From: a virus
Reading direction: 5' to 3' (one strand)
Length of the DNA: 34,851 bases
Virus record (IMG/VR): IMGVR_UViG_3300010296_000032
Span: 1-34,851 of that record
Shown: piece by piece, positions 16,522 to 28,500 of the stretch
Layout: each line of letters opens with the position of its first letter
Numbering within the stretch: the first letter of the stretch is position 1
Notes under the pieces: generated by a model
Databases searched by the model: none
What the model was told of the DNA's origin: nothing
Seen by the model: only the letters and a program-made list of their open reading frames with translations
Position numbers and translations under genes: made by a program

Positions 16522-19500
16522 TTAAAGTTGTTTTCTCAGCGAACCACTGTCCCTAAGTCCAAAACCTCTTCTTTGAATAGATGGGTATGTAGTTAATCCA
16601 GAATTAACCGTAAATCCTGAAACACCAATACCTATCGATTCCGATCCTCTAGTGAATCCAGAAAGTCTTCCCCAAGAGAATGTTCCACAAGGATTTGATA
16701 ATGTTCCAGAGGTTTCTAATCCAACATGATTTGTTGTTGATAAAACATTTGCTGTAATAATACCAGCCAAATTATTTCTTGTAAATGAATGTACATAATA
16801 TACATTATCGGCAAATGTTGTACCTATACCAATCACAGCATTATCATTTCCATCAATAGAAGTTATTCCATTACCAACTGTGGTATTAGAAACATATATT
16901 GGATAATTGTTTAATAGAGAATCCAGATCATCATTTTGATCTAATAGTACATCGAATCTGATCGCTAATGGGTTTCCATCAATACCAGGACTCGTTGTTA
17001 TTCCAGTAATAATTCCACTGTATCCAGATACAAATCTTATTCCACTAATAAATTCTTTGTTAGCATCTGGTAATTTTGTAATAATGGATGGAATTGCTGT
17101 AGTTGTATATCCAGATCCAGCATTTGTGATAGAAACCGATTGTATTGTCCCAGCAGCAGATACAACTGTATTTGCTGTAGATCGTTCCTGATCCTGATAT
17201 AGACCAAAATCAAATGCTCTAACGATTTGGACAGTATTGGAGGCAGATTTATTAAGACTTATCTCTCCGTTATTTTCTGTAGAAATTCCAGTAACTGTAA
17301 ATGTATCATCGATTATTTCTAGAGATCCCGTAAAGACTCTATCAAGTGATTGACCAATTTGTATTGAAGTCGTATTAATTCCAATGATAACATCAGATCC
17401 AATTCCTAGAGTACCAACCCTATTCTTAATCTGGGGTTTAAATACGGTTCCAATACCACCTATAGGTGGTGCTATAACAACCGAAATAGATGATGAAGGT
17501 ACGTACCCACTACCGCCATCAACAACAGCAATAGAGGTGATAGTACCAGCAGCAGAAACAACAGCAGTTAATGAAGCTCCAACTGGTTGTGGTTTTCCAT
17601 CAATTACTAGTCCAGAAATTTCTTGAATATTAATGATCGATTCATTTTCTTCATAATTAAAGAATTGGGCATCATCTAAGAATATTTCTGTATCTGAAGA
17701 ATTAAAGTCTTTAATTATTTTAGCAGATGGGAATACCATACCTTCAATAGAATCTCTCGATTTGGGTTCTTCATTATCACCAATTAATAAATCCCTCTTC
17801 TGTTTAGTCCATGATAATGGTTTGTAGTTAACTTCATCAATTCCATCTCCAAGATATATTCCAGTTTCAATCGTATCAGCAGATGTTATGTTAGAAACAA
17901 TTCTGATATCTTGTTCTACTGTTGCAGTAAGAGCATCATTTTTATTAACCTTAACGTCATCACCCACTTTAATCGTTTCGTTAACATTAATCTCAATGCT
18001 ATCAGAACCACGAGTTCCTCTATAGAAGAATATATCAACTCTATCTTCTGGTTTTGGTGCTTCCAAGAATCTGAAAGTAGTTCCTCCCTCAAAGATGTAT
18101 GATACATTTGGTTCCTGCATTACACCATTTACATAAATGAGAAGAATTGAATCCAAATCAATCAACGAAGATGTGGCATCGGATGTATTCTTTTCAAAAC
18201 TCAACAGTTGACCATTTTTAAATAGTGGGAATCTAGTTCTAACACCATTTTGTCTTGACTTATTGCTATCAATATAATCAAATTCTCCCAACTGCCATGA
18301 ACCAAAGGAATCATTAAATACATCTTCAACTGTGAAGAATATTTCAGTAATTGGAGATGATAATCCTGCTGCTGTAACCAATCCTACTGGTTGGAATACA
18401 TCACCCTTTCTAAAGGAATAACCTGGATTGGTGATCCTATATCTAGAAACTTCGAAGTATGAAGTTCCAACACCAACAGAAGATGGTGCCATTTCCAATG
18501 TCATTGAAAGACCAATTCCAGTCTCAGTAGTAGCACCAATTCCAAGTCTAGAGAATCCAATAACTGGTAAATTTTCATAGTTTGGACTATCAATGCTTAT
18601 CACTGGATTAATATATCCACTTCCACCAGATACAACATTAAATGCTAAAGTTCCACCAGCACCCACTGTTGCCGTGATATTTGCTCCAGTTCCTATACCA
18701 CCAGCGGCACCAACATTGATTTCAATGGTATTAATACTAACAGCAGTAATTGCAGTTTGAATACCAGCAACAGGATCGGTAGATCTTGGATATAATTGTT
18801 CTGTTTTATATCCATCACTAGAACACTTGAATGTCAAGGATTCTGTTACTATTCCAACAGTGTTACTAACATTTAAACCATGATTTGGAATTGTTAGTAC
18901 AAGAACACCAGTTTCTGGAGTATACTTAGCATCAGTTGGAGTATATGTGTTATTTCCATCATCAATGATTGAATTTGAGTCAGTTCTAACATATTTGTGC
19001 TGATATACAATATCGGTAATAGCAACCCCAACTTCTCCCCGATATCCAGACCCAATGGAAAGGTTTGAATAGTATTCTCTTACTGTTCCACCACTTTCAT
19101 ATGTGTGTGGAATAGTGCTAGTACCAACATTTACATCAAATGTTCTTGTAGATGTAATTCCAGTAACTGGGAATATGAAGTCATTAGTTCCATCTGGGAA
19201 TATTGTTGTAGTTACACCAGCATGAGCAACATCACAAGAAAACTCTAATCCCAGTAAATGGACTTGTGTTCCAGATCCATAAAGATTATGTGGTGTTGTA
19301 GTAGTAATCTCTAGAATACCAGTTATATTGTCATAACGAGAAGTGCTTATTGAAAGTTGAGTAGAACTAAATGTGGATATGCCAAGAATATCTGTAATTG
19401 TTCCACCAGCACTAACAACTGGTTTTACTTTAGCATTAACCAAAGGAGCATATCCAAGTCCTCCAGTCGAAGCAACCGAAATTACAATACCACCTCTTGG

Positions 19501-22500
19501 GATTTGATTTTGATTGACATCACTTTCCGAAATAATGACGTCATCAGTACCTTCTCTAGTAATTCCTGTAAATGTAACACTAGTAATTCCAGAAATAGAA
19601 TCCGAATCAAAGGAATAATTATTTCCAGTATTGTTTGATGTATCTGGGGTTTGGAAAACATCATTAATAAAGAGCAAGCTGCTACCAGCTTCTACTCCAG
19701 TTACATTCTCACCTTCTTTATAAATGCTGAAAGTTCTTCCAATTCCATTAAATCCTAAAGAAATATCATCATATACCTGGTTTCCTGTATAATCTTTTCT
19801 TAGATAAACTCTACCATTAAATGAGGATTTTGGAAGAGAAAGGGAACTTGCGTTTAATCTATTGTTATTTCCTTTACCGTCTGGTGCCTCAGTGAAATGA
19901 ATTTTATTTCCGACAATATTATAAGATCCTTTGTAAATTCTAGCAAATGATCCATCCACATGTGTTGTTGCTGATGTACCAACAAATCCTCTAGATACGT
20001 TAATAATTGGGAAAGTTCCAACTCCAGTGATTGGACCAGAATTTGTTGTTCCCAATCCAACATTTTTAATTTCTAAGAATTCATCATCAATTCTAACAAT
20101 ATCTCTTGGTTTAATTGAAGATATTCCACTCAGAGATAAGTAAGTTGTACCAGCACCAATATTTGATCCGCCATTATTCTCCAAATTGAATACCAATGGA
20201 GTGTACATTAATGGATATTGTGTAACACCATCAATAGTAATCAAAGATTTCTCAAGTTTTTTCTTCATTTCTAGTTTATGAAGATTACCAGATCCAGAAT
20301 CGGTGAATGTGAACCCTACTCCACTGCCACCAGCGGTTCCAGTTATCTTAAATGTATCTTTGGTAAGTCTGATAGCATAAACTCTTTCGGGGCAAATGTC
20401 AGTGCTTATACCCGTTGTAAATGTTCCTCTAAAGGTTGATCCAGTGGAAACATTGGATAAAGTGACTGACCAATTAGAGTCATCAGAGAAATATGTTCTG
20501 TCATCACCACCAGATATTGTGGTTGATGCTGTTATTGAATTGATTCCAATAGAAATAATAGTTCCAAGTGACGTATTATCACCAGAGAAAATACCAGATC
20601 CAACAGATAGAACGGAAGTATTTGCTATACCAGTAATAACTGATGAACCAATACTTACAACATTCCCAGCAAAAAATGTATTAAATGTTTGAATACCTGT
20701 TATTGTTGTATTATTAGGAATACCATCACCAAATATTAATGTTGATCCAGAAGTTAGACCTGTAGATGCAGCAATTCCGGTAATGGTTGATAGTCCACTT
20801 ATAATATCACCAGTAAATATTGTTCCATTTACAATGGTTGTTCCAATACCAACAGAAGTTGCAGGAATACCAATCAGAGAAGAGAATGGGGTATAAATTA
20901 ATTCCTCACCAGTCTCGAAGAAGTGATCGTTAATTGTAAATACACCAGTAGATTTATCTAGAGTGTTTGTGCTTTCTGGATTGAAGGTTTTTTCAAAGAT
21001 AGGTATTCTATTGTAGTTTAGATCAAAATCAGTCTTATCTTTTCCAAATTCATTGATTGAACCATAGAAAGCATTTGTTATTGATTCTTCAGTAGTTCCA
21101 ACAGAAAAATCTCCAGGAATATTAAACTCATCAATATCAGCATATATGTGTTGATTATATGATTGTAGTGTGATAATATCACTTGAGAATTCAGAATCTG
21201 GGTGGAATTTAACAATAACATTCGTTCCATCCATTTCCGATGAGAATGTACCAATTCCAGAATTTGTACCAATATTAACAAATGGTGATTGTTGAATATT
21301 TGTTCTAGTTTGGTCGGCAACAACCATCAAATTATGTACAGATGTAGTATTTCCTACACCAATTTTAATAATTGATTTTTGGCTAAACTGTAAGACACTA
21401 TCAAATTCAAATACTGTACTTATTCCAGTTATTGTTCTTAATTGGGAATCAAATTTAGCAGTTCTCTCAGTTCCATCAATCTGTCCATCTACAAGATATC
21501 TGTATGTCCCAACCCCAACTGCAGTTGTTCCAATACCAACGGTTTTAGTCTTAACAATTAAGTTATTGTTAGTATCATTTTCAAATGTGAGTTTAATAAC
21601 ACCACCAGATACACTCATTCCAAAAGTACCAATATTAGATCCAGAGAAAGTATCAAAACTGGATGTATCATAATAATATTCAGAAACATGAGTATCTTGC
21701 CCATCATAATGACCAACTACCTCAAAGTAGTTCATTCTATTTGTATCTGTATCTAAAACTTGGGCAAAAGTATAAGTAGTGTCAAACTTATCAGAAAGTG
21801 CCTCAAATACATCAGTAGTAAATCCAACCAGACCACTACCATTAGCAGGTCCTAATTTGTTGGTTCTACTATCCAATCTAACAAATCCAAAATCAGTAAA
21901 TCCAGAACCAACATTTGCTGGAGTAAATGATTCTCTATAGATTTTTAGATTATAGTTGAAGTTATTAGCATCGACAGGATCGAATCTCAGTGTTGTATCA
22001 CCACTATCGGCAAAATCACCAGAGAAAGTGCCTAGATTTTTGTCCGTAAATAGATCAATCTTATTTAAAGTAAATGTATTAGTATAGTCATTAAGTACAA
22101 CAACCTCACTCAATTGAGAACTTTGTTTGTTTTCATCAGTTACTTGTACTAAGAATCTAGAATAGAAATCAGTAATTGGATATTCGATTGTTTCTACGAA
22201 AGTATCCTTATTGAATTCCGAACTTGAGAATCTACCACTAATATCATCAATTTGAAGAACACGATTGGTTCTACATTCAATAAAATCCGCAAGTCTCTTA
22301 TTCTTAAATATTAAGAATCTGGATGAGTCTTCTGTTGCTTCATAATCTTGAGTCAAGTCAAAAACATTTATAGTATCAACTCTTCTTTCGGAAATAAAAT
22401 CAAGAACTGGAGAAACAAAGGAATCCGATATTCCGACCCCAACAGATCCCTTTGATAAAATTTCTGTATCGGCAAAATTCTTCATTCCAGAAGGATGAAC

Positions 22501-25500
22501 ATGCCTACTAACAGACTCTTGTATTACTTCAAATTCTCTTGGACTCTTAATTGTGTATGAAAGGTTCTGATAGTAATCATTATCTGGAGTTACCTGTAAA
22601 CTATCATTGAGTTTGCCTACATTATCTTTCCATCCAAAATTCTTATCACTAGCATAATCAACAGAAAATCTACCATCATAAGTTTTAATGGACTCAACTG
22701 TACCAAAAATACCAGAATTTACACCCTTAATCAAATCACCAATCTCAATATCATAATCACCATCAACTTTAATAAGGTTTTGCTCAACAACTGTTGTTTT
22801 TAAATCCACCTCAGTATCATTTACTGCCAATTTCTCCCCTAAGAAGAATAATCCAGAAACAGTATTTAACTTAAATTCTGGTAGATTAGTTTTTTTAATA
22901 ACCGAAGTGAATGATGTTTGAATCTCTACTGGATTACCAGCATTATTAGTATATTCTCCAATATCATATTTTAAAATAGCTGGGTTTGAGTTGATATATT
23001 CTGTAACTCTAAAATAATTAAAATTATTGTCTTCAGAATTAAATCCATCACCTGGGAAAGAAACATTCCCAAGACTATCAGTAGATGATTGCTTTTGTAA
23101 TCCTTCTACAAATATTAGATCATCAGCACTAAATGGTGGTGTTGTGAATCCATCTACAGAAGGTGTACTTAATTCTAGAGTAACAATGCCATTACTGTAG
23201 TCAGTAATTCTTTCTACTTGAATTCCATTACTATTTCTAAGAGGAAATATCTTATGTTCTACAGAGTCTAAACCTTTTGGTTCCGAAACAAGTTCAACAT
23301 CGATGATTGTATTTCCAACAAATTTTGCTCTTAAATCATAGAGAGAGGGATTAATCTTTTCCCTAGTGTACATGTTAACAACAACCAAATCTGGTGCTGA
23401 AAGGTAATTTTTACCTCCATCTAAAACCTGTATGGATTCTATTTTATCTGTTCCAGTTAAAGTTATAAGTCTCGATATATTTGCTTTTGGTCTTAATGTT
23501 TTATCGGAAGCGTATTCAAAACCTTCATTTATGATTCTAAAATTATTTAATTTACCAATTGTATTTGTTGTTGGTCTAATTATTGCATTAGATCCGAGAG
23601 TAGAAGATGTTCCAGTAGAAAGACCAGAAATAACTGGTAACCTTGTATAATTTGATCCACCAGAAACTATATTGATGTCTGAAATAGGACCAGAAGCAGA
23701 TAAAGAATTAGTCTTATACTGCAACAAATCAACCTCCTGAGACGTATAGTTCAGTCTTTCTGGAAGATATTCTGGAGAAACATTGAATGTTGTTGATCCA
23801 ATGCCAAATACTTTATAAGATCCATTATATACACTATCAACGTATATAATCTCCGAATAATCTAATACATCTATGTCGGGTTTGATTGCTTCACCATTTT
23901 TTTCAAACGAATAATATAATTTTGTTGGTAGATCCTCATTATATGTTATTGTATATGATGTTGATAATCCACTACTTACCACAGTCTCTACAACAGAGAA
24001 TTGTGATGTTGAACCAGTTGAAACAAATTCATTACTTAGATTTTTATCATAGAAGAATTTAAATTTATACTCACTAAGAGAAGTGTCTGACACATTAAAG
24101 ACAATATCATTATTCTTAATTACTTTAATTTTTGGATTTATGAGACTAATCTCTTGACCAGATCCACCAGTACTAGCAATACTTACATAGATTGGTGGAT
24201 TTGAAATGGTGTCATTATAAGTCTTAGATAAATTAAAGTTATTATCGTCTATCCTGTATATAAAGTATCCACCTGTTGTTAAACCACTAGAAATATCATC
24301 CGAAGAACTATAAAAAACCTTTTCACCTGTTATAAATCCGTGATCATCAATATTAATTGAATTATTGATAACACTTACTTTTTCAGATCCAAATCCAACC
24401 GGATTGATTAATATTTTTTTATAATCAGAATTATATTTAATACTTACAGATGAAGAATTACCCACACCAATAGAAAGATTTGGTTTTAGATCCAAATCAA
24501 TCACATCTCCATTTGATAGATTATGGAAAGTTGAAACAGATACTTGTGTTTTAATTTTTTGAACTGTCGCAGTTATCTCGTTGTATCTCGTTTCAAACGA
24601 ATATTCATAACTGTTAGTCAGCGGTGTTGTTGTTACAAAGAACAAACCATCAGATGTTGATGTAAGACCAACCTGAGTTACGATACCAATATAATCCTTC
24701 CCTTTGTTAATGATATAAACAGTCTGATCTGTTCCATTATCTGGAATTGTAAAACTAAGATCACCTGGTTCATTTCTAACTGATAAAGCGTTAAATCCAG
24801 ATGGTATTCTAAATTGTACTGCTTGATTGTTCTTGAATGGATGATCTGGTAAGAAAATAGACTGCGATGTTACTGATACTGTTTTTGGTTGATTACCAAG
24901 ATAATATCCAATACTTATATCTGCTCCAGTTTCAATACCAACACCTACAGATTCGTTAGGGTTGAAATAAACTTTATAGTTCTTAGAAGAATCAAAGTAT
25001 TCTGTATTTAAAGGAACTATAATATAATCATCTTTTATTTGAACAAGATCCGAAGTTGTATGTGAAATACCAACTTCACCACGCTTTACGCGAAGAATGT
25101 TGTTCTCGGGGAATACATTTAATACGGAAAGAGTCTCTGTTCCAATACCAATGGAAGTTCCAGATCCTACACCTTGTGGTAGTGATGAAATATAGATGTC
25201 TGTTGTTACCCCAGAATTTGCTGGTACTACATCAGTTAATCTTGTGTATGTAGAAGTTACTCCAATTATATGGGATCCAATTAAATTATTGACGAATGTG
25301 GAAGCACTAGAAACCTGTACGGTATCTCCATCTATTAACTCATGTGTAATATTTGTGTGTATTTTAATATTTTGCGCGTCTTCCCTTGTTATAACCGAAT
25401 TTTCGTACTTTAAATATTCCGTTGATAATGAAGTTATTTTTTTTCCGAGAACTTTAGATACCTCGGCAGCTGCTCCTCCACCACCAGTTGCATCATTATT

Positions 25501-28500
25501 AAATGTTAAAGAGTTACCAACTCTATAATTATCACCAGGATTTAGAATAACGAAATCATCTACAGATCCTTTAGATACAGATTCAACCTTTGTAATCTGA
25601 TTAATAGGAGAATTTGATTCGAATAAGAAATCATTGCCAGAATTATTCTTTCCAGTTCTATATGGGAATGTATTTCTGACAAGAGATGAATTATTAAAAT
25701 CAAATTTTTGGTCCAATCTTAAGGTGGAGACTTTGGATCTATAAGTATCACCAATAAAATATGGGAATTTTGGATCTAATTTGCCAGTTGTTGCATTTGT
25801 TGATAAACCAACATAATAAGCGTAGACTCCATTAGGAAACTCTGGAGTTTTAGCATATCTACCATTGTGAATATCTAAATCTCCACTATTATTATATTTG
25901 TAGTCCTCAACAAAATATCCAAGTTCAAAAACATCTAAGGATGGTCTGTTCTTAATATTATTCGCAGATTCAACATATCCAGTTTCTAATCTTCTAGTTG
26001 TTGAGTTATCATCATTTGGATCTGAGAATCCAAATGGACCATAAATTGGATTACCATCATTTGCCCAACCAATAACTTTAGAGTGATTTGTTTCTGTATT
26101 CGAATCTAAGAATGTAACCCCATCACGATCTGTTGAATATCCAACAATAGAATATGAAAGATCATCTTCATATTCAACCAACAGTTCGTCAGAAAATCTC
26201 TTTAAGTTATTAACCGTTAAGTATCTGACATTAGATTCTAATACAACATTTCTTCCTGGTGGTTTTACTTTAATACTGGTAGATCCATCAACATATCCAG
26301 TTCCTTTGTTAAGGATGATTACATTTGTAATTTTCCCATTATTAACTTCTGCTCTTAATTTAGCGCCAGACCCAGCACCAACTACTTCTAAGTCTGGGGC
26401 AGCATTAAAGAATGATCCACCATTTTGAACTTCAACTGCTACAATAATACCTCTCTTTATGATTGGTTTTAATTGAGCACTCAAACCAGTTTTAACTGTA
26501 ACTACTGGATTTCTGTGGAAATTGAGAATATTTGAACCATAATCAGATCCTTCTTCATAAACAAAAGTATCTACGATTTCACCTCTTACTATTGGTGTTG
26601 CAACTATTGTGCTACCAGATCCACTAACACCTTCACCATATTCGGCATTAATTGTTACTACAATTGGTGGATATGAGAAAATTTGATATCCTTCTCCAGA
26701 TGTAGATCCAAAACTTACATAGTTTCTTCTGTTATAGTTTGTAGTTGCACCACCAACAGATTCTGCAACTTGGAAAGAAGAATCATTAAGTTTTAGAACT
26801 CTATATTGTAAAGAGCTAGAAAGACCAGAAATTGAAGAAGTTTCATAAGTATAATTAACTAGATCACCGTCATTGAATCCGTGGTTATTGAAAGTAATAG
26901 TATCACTAATTGTTGAAATACCGATTGGTTTTACTCTCAAAGTTCTATTTTCATATCCAGATCCTGGATTTAAAACTTTTATCTCAGAAACAACAGTTTG
27001 TTCTTCATATGTTCTAAATTTATGAATACCTCCAGTATTGACTGTAGTAAATCCTACAGTATTGATTCCACTATTGTAATCTGTAATATTCTTATACAAG
27101 TAAATTGATCTTGTATTAATAATTTCTGGATAGTATATTCCACCATTAACTAGACTGTCATTCTGATTAAGATTAGAACCACCAAATTCACCAATACCGA
27201 GTTCTAAATTTCCATTAGAACTATAAACAATTCTCTGACCATCAATAAGATTATGACGATTTTCGAATGTTATTGTATCGTTAGAAATATCAACACCACC
27301 AGTTGCAGCAACACCAACGATAGAAGCATTGAATTCAATTTCCCTAAATTGTTTAGCTACAACAGATTCTAAAACAGCGCCAGATCCATTACCACCAGAA
27401 ATCGTCGTTGATAAAACTCTATTAATATTAAATGTTTGTGGATCTACCAATACTTCTTTTACCGATCCACGAACAACAGATTGAGCAAGAGCAGTTGTTC
27501 CTCCAGAAACGGATGGATTTGAAACAACGATAGTTGGTGGATTTATGACATCATAATCTGTTCCACCATTCAGAACTTTTATAGATTCTATAGGACCATA
27601 ATAAACTCTATCGTCAGACTTATAGTTTCCAATTTCGACACCATTAATCAATACACCAACTGGTCCTGGTACTGTTGGTGTATTAACTCCAGATTGAATA
27701 TTTGGTACAAGTGGTATTTTTACTAATGATTTTCTTGCTTTTAGGTTTCTTTGGTAATGTTGTTTTAATGTGAAGGTGTGTGTTGTGTTAGAATTAAATG
27801 GTGTTTTATCAAATTCTACTACTTGAGAGGTTCCGATAAAAGATCTGGCATTAAAAAGTTTTATTCTGTTTTTTCTTGTTGGATTTGTGTCCTTTATAAC
27901 TTCAACGTAGTAAGTTCTTCCAAACACTAAACCTACGATAGGGTCATTATTTCCACTGTAAATAACCTCATCACCAGTAATGAATGGGACATCAGTATCA
28001 AAAGACAAAATGGAATATTTTCCAGTAGTGGCAACAAAACCCTGAAATACATTATCAAGATTTGTTGATGGTGTTATATCTACAGTTTTATATGAGATAT
28101 TTTTTGTGATTTCATACTCTGGAAGAGAGTTTGACGCCACATACATATTTTCGCCATTTTCAATGTATGTGTTCTGTACATTTGATAGAATTCTATCAGA
28201 ATCTAACTGAGCGCCTGTGGATGTAGAATAATCAAATCTCTTTCTTATGCTCAGATCTCTGTCAGAATTTGTGGTAATATTTTTGTTTAATTGTACACTA
28301 TTATTTGTAATAGAACTAACAGTTGCTTCGGAAACGACAATATTCTCAGCATTTCTATCTAAAATATCAACAACATCGCCAACTTTTAAACTAGATTTAT
28401 CTGGGGTTTCAAATAAAGTTACTGTATTATTTGAGAAACTTCCAATCTCATATCTGGATCTGGTATTGTAAATCCAAGTATTAAAAGCAAATTGTGTATA

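Noticed and set aside
25196-25528. 110-aa plus-strand frame inside the giant gene, and other plus-strand frames in 16522-29793
   Set aside because: They are antisense shadows of an AT-rich, Ser/Thr/Gly-coding gene. None has context or recognisable sequence.
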